From NCBI RefSeq assembly GCF_030506305.1, contig NZ_CP119421.1, positions 1,046,354-1,110,353 of the forward strand: a DNA stretch of 64,000 nucleotides, written 5' to 3'. The notes beneath the pieces are model-generated. The model worked only from the letters and a program-made list of their open reading frames with translations, was not told the DNA's origin and searched no databases. The DNA is from Porifericola rhodea. Its GTDB lineage: Bacteria; Bacteroidota; Bacteroidia; Cytophagales; Cyclobacteriaceae. Made by a program: the position numbers and the translations under genes. This document shows positions 17,788-26,090 of this stretch, one piece after another; the first letter of the stretch is position 1, and every line of letters begins with the position of its first letter.

Positions 17788-18330
17788 TTATTCTCTACCA
17801 ATAGTAGTTCTCAATGCAAAGAAAGAGCGCTCTTCGTCAACGGGAATAAAGTCATACTCCAGCTTTCTGCCTGACTTTCTAGCCATATCTACGAACCCAA
17901 GCCCTGCACCACCTTTGTCTGAAATAGTGGTACTTTTGATAATCTCCTTATAAAGCTGCTTTAACCCATCTTTATCAAGCTCGTTAACCTGGTCTAGCTT
18001 ACACCTTAGCTTTTCTACATCATTGTTGTAAAGTGGATTTCCAGAAGCAATAATGTACTCCTCATCCTTCTTTCCAATCATGAAGACAGCATCGTAACTG
18101 ACACTTTCGTCAACTTTGTAGCCTTCTCCATGCTTTACAATATTCTGCAAGCACTCAACCATAACATTAAATACTTTTCTTTTGATAGAAGACTCTTCAC
18201 CCATTGAATCCATATTACGCTCAGCCATGGCCAATACAGATTTAGTAATTTCTTGAGTAAACTCTCCTTCATACACTAAAATCAGATTCTGCTCTCGCAT
18301 CGATTTGTGTAAGTCATACACATATTTCAT
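17788..18330 (-). CDS. siaB: SiaB-family protein kinase
   Basis: 180 residues, a GHKL-type serine/threonine kinase of the SiaB family (DUF6272). The N box VMVECLQNIVKHGEG has Glu59 and Asn63, and a G box DKGGAGLGFVDMARKSG follows later. By homology it phosphorylates SiaC on Thr68. It lies between the SpoIIE phosphatase and siaC with gaps of 34 and 45 bp, the same kinase/phosphatase/target grouping seen in other SiaABC loci. Confidence 0.88.
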   Translation of the reverse strand: MKYVYDLHKSMREQNLILVYEGEFTQEITKSVLAMAERNMDSMGEESSIKRKVFNVMVECLQNIVKHGEGYKVDESVSYDAVFMIGKKDEEYIIASGNPLYNNDVEKLRCKLDQVNELDKDGLKQLYKEIIKSTTISDKGGAGLGFVDMARKSGRKLEYDFIPVDEERSFFALRTTIGRE

Positions 18331-18364
18331 GACTCTGTGATTTTGGTTACTTTCAACTAATTTA

Positions 18365-21300
18365 TTAAAACTTAATACCGATCATTAATACATCATCTGT
18401 CTGTTTCTCTTCGCCTTTCCAGTCTGTCCAGGCTGTTGCCAGGGCCTCTCCCACTTCGTCCATAGAACGTTCATGATTTTCTGCTATAAGAGCTCTGGTA
18501 CGTTTAGGGCCAAACTTTCGGTTATCAGGCCCGCCAAACTGATCTGGGAAGCCATCTGAACAGAAATAGATAGAGTCTCCTTTGCTCATTTTAAGCGTAT
18601 GTGTAGTAAAGTTTGTTTGGTTCTTAAAAATACCACCACCAATAGGGAATTTATCACCTTTAATCTCATTCATCTCTCCCTCCTTCATATGGTAAAGTGG
18701 ACGGTGCGCTCCTGCATACTGAACTTCATTTTTGTTGATCCGGCAGATTGAGATATCCATTCCATCCTTAGACTTAGATTCGTCACTATCTTGGCGAAGT
18801 GTCTGAGTTACACCTTCGTCTAACTGGTCTAGAATCATGCCCGGGTCAGTAATTTTTCTACTTCTTACAATATCATTCAATAGGAAATAACCGATTAACG
18901 ATATTAAAGCTCCTGGTACTCCATGACCTGTACAGTCTACCGCAGCGATAAAGACATCTTCCCCTCTCTGTAGGAACCAAGGAAAGTCTCCACTTACAAC
19001 ATCACGAGCCTTGTAGAAAATAAAGGAGTCTGGAAATACACTTCTTATGATTTTATTATCCGGTAGTATAGCGCCCTGGATTCTTTGAGCATAGTTTATA
19101 CTATCGTTGATCTTTTTATTCTTATTCTGAATTTCCAGCTCAATCAGTTTACGCTCAGTAATATCGTGTGAGACCACAAGTACTGACTCCAAGGCGTTTT
19201 CTTCATCAAATTCAGGAATCGCATTGACGTGCATAATGTGCTCACCATCTTCGGCAGGAAAATCAATCTCTTTAGCTACCTTATCCTGAGTTTCTTTTAC
19301 ATCACTCAATATTTGTAGCCACTGCTCTACTACCGTAGTATTCAGGTCTGCATCTATAACATTTTTATGCAAGAAATGATCTGGCTTTTTGCCAGTATAG
19401 CTTTCAATAGTAGGATTAATATAGAAGAATGTACCTTCCTGGTCAAAACGAGTAATTAAGTCAGGAGAGTTCTCTGAAAGAGCTTGCATTTTACTTCGCA
19501 TACGCTCTTCCTGTTCTGCTCTTTTTCTTTCCGTAATATCACGAGAGTTAAGTACTATACCTTCTACAGCAGGGTCATCAAGAAGGTTGTTTCCGGTAGT
19601 TTCTACCCATACTTCATTTCCATCTTTGGTCTGGTAGATATACTGTACTGTAACTGACTCTTTAGGATTGTCTAGAAGTGTCTGGAACATTTGCTTAAAC
19701 ACTTCCTCTCCATCACCTTTAATATATTGAGCATCACTTTGCCCAATCATATCCTGTTGAGTATAGCCAAATATTCTCTTTACTGAAGGGCTTATGTAGC
19801 GTATGCTTCCGTCTTCCTCATAGATTGTAATAACTTCAGATGCATTTTCAAGAAGTGAAGCCATACGTTTCTGGGTACGTTCCACCTCATCAATTTGCTC
19901 TTCTAATTGCTGGTTGGTGCGCTGCAATTCTTCCTGAGTTGCTTGCATTTCTTCAGCATTTTGTCTCAGTACTTCCTGTTGTTCCTGTAGCTCATTACTC
20001 ATCTTCTGAGACTCACTCAATAAGCGACGTGTCTTTTCGTTAACTTTAATGTTAAACACCGTACGAGCGATAATCAGACTAATCTCTTCTACAAACTTAA
20101 CATCACGTGCACTAAACTTCTCAAAGCCAGCAAATTCTAAAACTCCGTACACTTGTTCGTTGGCGATAAGCGGAACTATCAATAATGCCTCAGGACGCTG
20201 GTCTCCTAAAAGACCAGAGGTAACTGTAACATAGTCATATGGAATTTCTGTTCTAAGAATAGTATCCTGCTCTATGGCTGACTGACCTACTAAGCCTTCT
20301 GCAAACTTAAACTGACCTTTAAGGTGTTTTTTCTTATTGTAGGCATAGCTAGCCTTCATTTCAATAAAGGTGTTGTCTTTATCTTCATCATTGACAACAT
20401 AGAAAGCACCCTGCACTGCGTTAATCTTGTCAGTAACGTATGCTACTACCGCGTCTCCTAACTCATTCAGATTGTTGTGAGAACGAAGTATATCTCCTAT
20501 CTCAGCTACACCTGTTACAATCCAGTTTCTTTCTTTGTCTCTTCTTTCTGACTCCTGAATGCTGTTACGCATATTGATCAGAGCATTGCCAAGTGTATCC
20601 TCTTCACTAAGTGGCTGAAACTCTGTATCAAAATCTCCTTCCCCTATCTCATGGGCAAATTCTGCAGTACGGCGCAAAGATTTTGTAAACTGTCCGGTAA
20701 TTTCAGCCATCTGACCAATCTCATCTTCACTTTGTTTAGCCACACTCTCAGGCAGTATACCCTGATTCATTAAAGTGAATGTATCCTTTAGTGATAGAAG
20801 AGGCTCTATAAGTCGGCGCGAGAAGAGGGCACTAATCAGGAGTGCTATCAACACAACAACTACCCCTGCAATAAAGAACTTGATAATGATTGCTCTGAGA
20901 TCTCCATTTACCTCGCTCACATCTACTTTACTTACAATTCCCCACTCTACAGTAGGAATATAATCCCAGGCAGCTAAAACTTCCTGAGCTCTGTAATCTG
21001 TATCAATTGTAGCGCCTGCAGTCTGTTGTACAGCTCTCTGTACCGCCTGCTGCTTAGTATCATTAAATGAAATACTTTTTGATAAGGAAGAAGTACCTAT
21101 GTGCCTTGAAGGGCTTAAGAATATAGCTTTGTCTTTATAGAGCCTGCTTAGTAATATTTCGCCACTACTACCTAAGCCTGTAGTATCGTTTACCAAGGCA
21201 AAAATAGGCTCTGCCTTGATTTCGGACATTACAATTCCACTTTTGTCTTCAAGTGGAGTACCCATTAGAAGGTAGTATTTATCATTCTTCTTGTAGATAT

Positions 21301-21781
21301 GGCTAAAGTGTATACCTGATAGTGACTCAGTCAGTACATTTCCATCAGGATCCATAAAGTGCTCTCCTGTTTGCTGACTAGGGTTATCATCTGTACTATG
21401 CAATATTTTGCCCTGTGGACTAAGAAGGTAAATATTTTGTAAGTTTTGATTGCTGTTGAGTAAGCTGTTAATCTCGCTAGCTACAAGCTCATACACTGCT
21501 GCACTATCTTCGCTACTCTCAAAACTGTTCATATTCGCTACTACCTGCGCAACAGATAGTTTCTGTACCAGTTTACCGGCATCAGATTTTTGCTGGCTAA
21601 AAAATGTCTCAACCTGATCTTTTTTAAGACGGGTAATCACGCCCAGTCTTTTAAGATACTGGTCCTGTAAGTTGCCATTTACCAGGTTGTAAGCAGTAAA
21701 ACTGATAGCTACTACAGTGACCAGCACCACTGTGAGTACTAATGTAGTTACCTTGCTGCTTATGTTTATTTTTTTAAACAT
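18365..21781 (-). CDS. Receptor-like SpoIIE/PP2C phosphatase (SiaA counterpart)
   Basis: 1138 residues. TM1 about 11-30; a dCache-like periplasmic sensor about 33-295; TM2 about 300-320; HAMP about 321-375; GAF about 425-575; a Gln/Glu-rich coiled coil about 580-640; PAS1 about 645-755; PAS2 about 765-875; then an AQRIQGAILP linker and the SpoIIE domain about 915-1138. Metal-site segments are visible: VVSGDFPWF, AAVDCTGHGVPGAL, KDGMDISI and YFCSDGFPDQFGG. By homology it dephosphorylates SiaC. Usual SiaA proteins have the sensor-HAMP-SpoIIE plan; the extra GAF and two PAS domains add inputs. The sensor/HAMP half is laid out like a chemoreceptor, which matters because cheR and cheB lie just upstream. 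The gap to the GAF gene is 90 bp. Confidence 0.9.
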   Translation of the reverse strand: MFKKINISSKVTTLVLTVVLVTVVAISFTAYNLVNGNLQDQYLKRLGVITRLKKDQVETFFSQQKSDAGKLVQKLSVAQVVANMNSFESSEDSAAVYELVASEINSLLNSNQNLQNIYLLSPQGKILHSTDDNPSQQTGEHFMDPDGNVLTESLSGIHFSHIYKKNDKYYLLMGTPLEDKSGIVMSEIKAEPIFALVNDTTGLGSSGEILLSRLYKDKAIFLSPSRHIGTSSLSKSISFNDTKQQAVQRAVQQTAGATIDTDYRAQEVLAAWDYIPTVEWGIVSKVDVSEVNGDLRAIIIKFFIAGVVVVLIALLISALFSRRLIEPLLSLKDTFTLMNQGILPESVAKQSEDEIGQMAEITGQFTKSLRRTAEFAHEIGEGDFDTEFQPLSEEDTLGNALINMRNSIQESERRDKERNWIVTGVAEIGDILRSHNNLNELGDAVVAYVTDKINAVQGAFYVVNDEDKDNTFIEMKASYAYNKKKHLKGQFKFAEGLVGQSAIEQDTILRTEIPYDYVTVTSGLLGDQRPEALLIVPLIANEQVYGVLEFAGFEKFSARDVKFVEEISLIIARTVFNIKVNEKTRRLLSESQKMSNELQEQQEVLRQNAEEMQATQEELQRTNQQLEEQIDEVERTQKRMASLLENASEVITIYEEDGSIRYISPSVKRIFGYTQQDMIGQSDAQYIKGDGEEVFKQMFQTLLDNPKESVTVQYIYQTKDGNEVWVETTGNNLLDDPAVEGIVLNSRDITERKRAEQEERMRSKMQALSENSPDLITRFDQEGTFFYINPTIESYTGKKPDHFLHKNVIDADLNTTVVEQWLQILSDVKETQDKVAKEIDFPAEDGEHIMHVNAIPEFDEENALESVLVVSHDITERKLIELEIQNKNKKINDSINYAQRIQGAILPDNKIIRSVFPDSFIFYKARDVVSGDFPWFLQRGEDVFIAAVDCTGHGVPGALISLIGYFLLNDIVRSRKITDPGMILDQLDEGVTQTLRQDSDESKSKDGMDISICRINKNEVQYAGAHRPLYHMKEGEMNEIKGDKFPIGGGIFKNQTNFTTHTLKMSKGDSIYFCSDGFPDQFGGPDNRKFGPKRTRALIAENHERSMDEVGEALATAWTDWKGEEKQTDDVLMIGIKF

Positions 21782-21871
21782 ATTTCAATCTATGACTTAG
21801 ATGATAAAATTGACTTAAGCTAAATGAGCAGTAATTAAGCTACTGCAAATTGCGAGTTATATGACTTTTTT

Positions 21872-22702
21872 TTAGCGCTTAGCTTTTTCTAAACTTACAT
21901 TGTCATCATTTACTAGTTTTAGTGCCAGTTTGTCAAAAGCATGCTGAAGAGCAGACTCATGATGACGGCTGAATGCGTGAAAAGAAGCAATTTCTACTAC
22001 GCCTACTACCTTATCCGCTTCTTTAAGAGGGATAATAAGCAGATGTCTGGGGGATGCGCTTCCCAAACCTGAAAGTATCTTGATGTAACCTTCTGGAATT
22101 GCATCGATATTTACCAGCTTTCCTTCCTTAGCTACCTGTCCAGCAAGGCCTTCACCATAGCGGAACGATTTCTTTTCTCCTTCTGGAACATGGTAAGCGT
22201 AAGACGCAAAAAGATCTATAAAGTGAGCATCTTCTTCCTCTCGAGTTATATAAGCAGCAGCCTGACTAGCCTCTACTTCATTGCATATCAAAGAAAGGAC
22301 TTTATTGAATACAACTGACTTATCCTCTTCTTCACTCATAACTTCCTCAATAGCATTGCTATCAATTTGTATTTTACCTTCTGCATGCTGTATCTCTTCT
22401 GCAGACTGTGCTTCCGATTTAGCTTCAGACTTCTTGCTGGTAGCTAAAGCAGCAGATTGATGTGAGCGTGAGTTTATACTGTTAAAAGTAATCGCTGCCA
22501 AACCTACCAAGGCGGTAGCGCCACAAATGATATATAACTTGAATAGGGTGGGCTGTAACTGGCCTATCACATTTAAATCTACTACTGTTGCAGCGTGCAT
22601 CATCTGACTGGGTAGTTCGTATAAACTATAGGCTGAGTAAGCTACTCCTATAAAAAATAAGATAGTGAAGGTAAAGCCTAGCTTCTTTGTAATAGCTTGC
22701 AT
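21872..22702 (-). CDS. Membrane-anchored GAF domain protein
   Basis: 276 residues: two N-terminal membrane helices (about 8-28 and 52-72), a charged Ser/Ala/Glu linker, and one GAF domain (about 120-265). The GAF domain shares distinctive segments with that of the neighbouring phosphatase (ASYAY, EGLAGQ versus EGLVGQ, IP..Y..I.SGL), so the two are probably paralogous inputs. There is no output domain, suggesting it works by binding a partner, plausibly the phosphatase. It starts 4 bp after the cheB stop, which implies translational coupling. Confidence 0.8.
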   Translation of the reverse strand: MQAITKKLGFTFTILFFIGVAYSAYSLYELPSQMMHAATVVDLNVIGQLQPTLFKLYIICGATALVGLAAITFNSINSRSHQSAALATSKKSEAKSEAQSAEEIQHAEGKIQIDSNAIEEVMSEEEDKSVVFNKVLSLICNEVEASQAAAYITREEEDAHFIDLFASYAYHVPEGEKKSFRYGEGLAGQVAKEGKLVNIDAIPEGYIKILSGLGSASPRHLLIIPLKEADKVVGVVEIASFHAFSRHHESALQHAFDKLALKLVNDDNVSLEKAKR

Positions 22703-22706
22703 AACT

Positions 22707-23300
22707 CTATTTATATTGTTTGTTTAACTCGATAAGAAAATTCAAAATCTGATCTATTTTTAATACATGATCTATTTCAGTAAGCTCAAGTGCGGCTTTC
22801 GGCATGGTATCTATCATGCACTCTTCTGGATCTTGCACAATTGTCATCCCTCCTCTTTGCTTTATCTTCATCATGCCAATAGCACCATCTTTATTTGCCC
22901 CCGAGAGTAATATACCTACCAGCTTCTGCTTGTACACATAAGCGGCTGTTTCCAGGGTGATATCTATAGCAGGGCGGGAATTATTGAACATCTCTTCAGT
23001 AGAGAGAGAAAACCTGTTACCAAGCTCCACAGAAAGGTGGTAGTTAGATGGAGCCAGATAGACACCTCCTTTTTTTATGCTTTCTTTGTCAATAGGTTCT
23101 GTAACTTCCTTTATACTCTTGATAGACAAAGCTTCTACAAACCCATTACGAACATGCTTGAGCCGATGTAAGCACATAATAATAGGAAGCTCAAAGTCTT
23201 CGGGCAGGCATGATAACAGCTTGGTGACGCCCTGAAAACTTCCGGCCGACCCTCCGATAACAACAGCTTTATAAATGTTACTTAAGTTGTATTGGCTCAT
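22707..23300 (-). CDS. CheB-type protein-glutamate methylesterase domain
   Basis: 197 residues made only of the CheB catalytic domain, without the receiver domain of classical CheB. The catalytic serine is in GGSAGS (Ser18), His45 is in MCLHR, and the Asp is in SGANKDGAIGM. CheB removes methyl groups that CheR puts on receptor glutamates. No CheA, CheW or MCP is encoded nearby, so this pair probably serves a non-flagellar pathway. The nearest receptor-like protein is the SpoIIE phosphatase two genes downstream. Confidence 0.88.
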   Translation of the reverse strand: MSQYNLSNIYKAVVIGGSAGSFQGVTKLLSCLPEDFELPIIMCLHRLKHVRNGFVEALSIKSIKEVTEPIDKESIKKGGVYLAPSNYHLSVELGNRFSLSTEEMFNNSRPAIDITLETAAYVYKQKLVGILLSGANKDGAIGMMKIKQRGGMTIVQDPEECMIDTMPKAALELTEIDHVLKIDQILNFLIELNKQYK

Positions 23301-23325
23301 GTTATTTTCTTCCCTTATCCAGACC

Positions 23326-24192
23326 TTATTCCTTAATCTTCTTGTAAATCTTTTCTTCGTTATTGGCTACAATAAAGCGGTTTGCTATCTCACACCAGAT
23401 AAGAGACTCTTTAGAGCCTATAGCCAGGTAGCCATACTTAAATAAGCTTTCGTGTAGCTTTTTAAGCACATTGTTTTGAAGATTTTGGTTGAAATAGATC
23501 ATGACATTCCGACACAATATCAGATCAAATTTATTGAAGGGGTTTCCTCTTACCAGGTCAAAATTACGGAAAGAGACTTTCTCTATCAGAGATTTATCAA
23601 ATGCTGCGATTCCATTCTTTTCCTCATAATAGCTTTTTACTGACTCGGTACCTTGAAAGCGGATATAATTTTTCTCGTTTAGTTCCATATTTTTCAGTGA
23701 GTACTCTGCTCGCATGGCCCTATCCAGAATTGGCTTATCTATATCTGTAGCTATGATATTTACTTTGTCCAGTATTCCCATTTCCTTAAGAAGGATAGTC
23801 ATTGAAATTACTTCTTCTCCAGATGAACACCCTGCATGCCAGATACTGAAACTATCATGGTTAAGTAAAATATTAGGAATGATATGATCACGTATTTCTC
23901 TCCAGAACGAAGGATCACGGAACATCTCAGTTACGTTGACAGTAATTTCTGCCAGAAAGGTCTCAAAGAACTGGGAGTCAGTCTCAATTTTCTTGATTAA
24001 CTGATCCGCACTGGTAAATTTGTAAAGCTCCAGTATACGTTGCATCCTCCTTTTAAAAGAAGACATGGCATAGTCGGTAAAATCGTAGCCATAACGGCTT
24101 TTTACTACTTCTGTGATTCGTCTTATATCGGCAATCTCTATTTCCTGCATCTTGCTGTTAAATGTTCTGTTATCTCCTATACTGGACATCAT
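23326..24192 (-). CDS. CheR-type protein-glutamate methyltransferase
   Basis: 288 residues with the CheR N-terminal helical domain and a SAM-binding domain. Motifs: NVTEMFRDP (86-94, family NvTxFFRdp), AGCSSGEE (120-127), ATDID (148-152) and CRNVMIYF (227-234). It transfers methyl groups from SAM to receptor glutamates. It is the first gene of a minus-strand run (cheR-cheB-GAF-phosphatase-siaB-siaC) with gaps of 25, 4, 90, 34 and 45 bp, consistent with one operon. A second ATG one codon in is possible. Confidence 0.88.
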   Translation of the reverse strand: MMSSIGDNRTFNSKMQEIEIADIRRITEVVKSRYGYDFTDYAMSSFKRRMQRILELYKFTSADQLIKKIETDSQFFETFLAEITVNVTEMFRDPSFWREIRDHIIPNILLNHDSFSIWHAGCSSGEEVISMTILLKEMGILDKVNIIATDIDKPILDRAMRAEYSLKNMELNEKNYIRFQGTESVKSYYEEKNGIAAFDKSLIEKVSFRNFDLVRGNPFNKFDLILCRNVMIYFNQNLQNNVLKKLHESLFKYGYLAIGSKESLIWCEIANRFIVANNEEKIYKKIKE

Positions 24193-24516
24193 GCTCTTTC
24201 TATCGTAAGCTCTTATACTGAATAAATTGAAACAAATACCGACTCAGCGGCAGGCGCTTTTGGTATCATAGCATTGCAAAATAAGCCAAAAACCTATAAG
24301 GCTGATATTGCTAAGGCTCAGCTAGTGAGATGAGTATGTAATGTTGATAACAGCAAGCCGAGGATTGGGTAAGAAATTATAGTACGGCCAAAATTCTTTA
24401 CAAGAAAAGCTTTGCTGGCTTCCAGGAAAAGCAAAAGAGAGAATTGAAAAAATAAGGATTGAAGTTGCCAAATAATCAACATAAAAGGCAACTTCTCACC
24501 ACATGCTTATCTAATA
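24193..24516. other. Intergenic region upstream of the cheR operon
   Basis: Presumably contains the promoter of the cheR-siaC operon near its low-coordinate end; only a degenerate -7 (TATTTG context near 24236) was seen. A hairpin near 24461-24495 is listed separately. I see no gene. Confidence 0.4.
24461..24495 (-). terminator. Candidate terminator of the M16 peptidase operon
   Basis: On the minus strand GAAGTTGCC, a 17-base loop and GGCAACTTC form a perfect 9-bp stem about 20 bases after the stop codon. A T-rich tract (TTATTTTTTC) follows six bases later rather than directly, so efficiency is uncertain. Confidence 0.45.
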
Positions 24517-25803
24517 CTACTGGTAGGCTCCTATGATAACATCTACCATATTTTCTTCTGTAAGATACTTCTGAGCGGTTTCTTGCAGAGTTTTGGCATC
24601 AATTGTATTGATGGTATTCAGGTAGTTTTTATAGAAATCATAGGTAAGACCATAAAGATGGATATTTTTAAATTTTTCTGCTAAAGCGAAGGGAGTGTCA
24701 ACAGATGAGAGCAATCTTCCAGCCATGTAGTTTTTTACGGTATTTAGTTCACTATTATCTAGAGGAAAGTCACGTAAATGAGCCATTTCTTTATGAATTT
24801 CCGCTATCACCTGAGCCGTAAACTCCTTTTTAACCTCAGTACCTATTACAAAATATCCGGCATCTTGCAGCGTTACCTGTCCTGAGTTGATTCCGTAAGT
24901 TAAGCCTTTTTCTTCGCGAATATTACGCATAAGCCTAGAACCAAAATACCCCCCAAACACAGTGTTTAGCACCTGCATTTTGTGGTAATCTGGATGCTCT
25001 TTTGTGAGCAAAGGCTTACCGATACGAATAGAGGATTGCAAATTATCCGGGCGCTCTATTAATACCCTCTTTTCAGATGTGATACTAACAGCAGGCAAAG
25101 TATCTTCTGCAGGAGCGCTATCTACCAACGAAATATTCCCAAAATACTGCTCAACAATCTGCAACACTTCTGTATTTACATCTCCTGAGATTACGATCTC
25201 AAGATGGTTACGCAGTTGTTGACGGTAGAAACTTTGCAGATCGTCCTGATTTACAGCTTCTATAGCCTCCTCAGTAAGTGCACGACCGTAAGGATGCTCT
25301 TCGCCAAAGAGTGCAGCTCGTAGCTTTTTAGAAGCCAGTATATTTGATTTCTGATTACTTACTTTAAGGTGCTGCTGCTGTATTGTTTTTAGTTTGTCCA
25401 GCTCATCTTCAGGAAACTGAGAGTCAGTAATGAGGGATCTCAATGTAGACAGTAAAGGCTGGGCATGCCTACTTAACATGTACAGATCAACGGTGGAGTA
25501 GTCCAGACTGGGAGAGAGCTGTAAATAGGCTCCGTACTTATCTATTTCATGCGAAATCTGTTCAGAATTATTAGTAGCAGTACCCTCAGCCAGCATTTTA
25601 TTGGTAAAGAAAGCCACACCGCTTTTTTGCTCGTGCCGTACCCCCCCACTTCTGAATATCAGCTCCAAACCTACTACCTCCTGCTTACCTGATTTTATCA
25701 TATGCACGGGTATACCATTGGAAAGCTTTATAGTTTCTGCTTCCAAAAATTCTACGTGTCGGATGGGTCTGGCAGGAGGTGCTACTCTTCTATCTAATGT
25801 CAT
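24517..25803 (-). CDS. M16 (insulinase-family) peptidase subunit lacking the zinc site
   Basis: 428 residues with the two-domain M16B fold; the second half contains the typical R-Y-like segment MRNIREEKGLTYGINSG. At the place where active members have HxxEH the sequence is GVAFFTNKMLAEGT, so both histidines and the glutamate are gone. In M16B pairs one subunit is active and the other is an inactive partner that completes the chamber. This looks like the inactive type, but no active partner is adjacent. There is no signal peptide, so it is probably cytosolic unless carried by a partner. It is last in a three-gene run after the 84-residue protein (14 bp gap). Confidence 0.85.
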   Translation of the reverse strand: MTLDRRVAPPARPIRHVEFLEAETIKLSNGIPVHMIKSGKQEVVGLELIFRSGGVRHEQKSGVAFFTNKMLAEGTATNNSEQISHEIDKYGAYLQLSPSLDYSTVDLYMLSRHAQPLLSTLRSLITDSQFPEDELDKLKTIQQQHLKVSNQKSNILASKKLRAALFGEEHPYGRALTEEAIEAVNQDDLQSFYRQQLRNHLEIVISGDVNTEVLQIVEQYFGNISLVDSAPAEDTLPAVSITSEKRVLIERPDNLQSSIRIGKPLLTKEHPDYHKMQVLNTVFGGYFGSRLMRNIREEKGLTYGINSGQVTLQDAGYFVIGTEVKKEFTAQVIAEIHKEMAHLRDFPLDNSELNTVKNYMAGRLLSSVDTPFALAEKFKNIHLYGLTYDFYKNYLNTINTIDAKTLQETAQKYLTEENMVDVIIGAYQ

Positions 25804-25817
25804 ACGCTCTGTTTTTG

Positions 25818-26072
25818 CTATCTACCATTATGTGCCAGCAATCCAGCTTTGCTGGCCAGATAGAAATAATCTTTATAATTTTTCTTAAAATCTATTTTAC
25901 TTTCAACTGCCTCTTCAGAAGCATTCAGAAAACATTTTACCCAACCTTTATCCAGTAACTGCTGTAAAGTTTCTTTCAACACATCCTCAGTTAAGCCTAC
26001 CTCTTCAGAGAGTTGAGTAAAGCTAGTGACGAAGTAAAGCTCATCCAGCACGTCAAATTCATGGTCTGTCAT
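25818..26072 (-). CDS. Small winged-helix-like protein of unknown function
   Basis: 84 residues from the ATG at 26072; a TTG two codons upstream is in frame. The chain reads as a short helix-turn-helix: helices around LDELYFV, TQLSEEVGL and EDVLKETLQQLLDKGWVKCF, followed by a Lys-rich segment. No membrane segment. It may be a small DNA-binding or adaptor protein; I do not recognise the family. It lies 18 bp after the glycosyltransferase gene and 14 bp before the M16 gene. Confidence 0.6.
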   Translation of the reverse strand: MTDHEFDVLDELYFVTSFTQLSEEVGLTEDVLKETLQQLLDKGWVKCFLNASEEAVESKIDFKKNYKDYFYLASKAGLLAHNGR

Positions 26073-26090
26073 AAACAAATCTGTTGAGTG

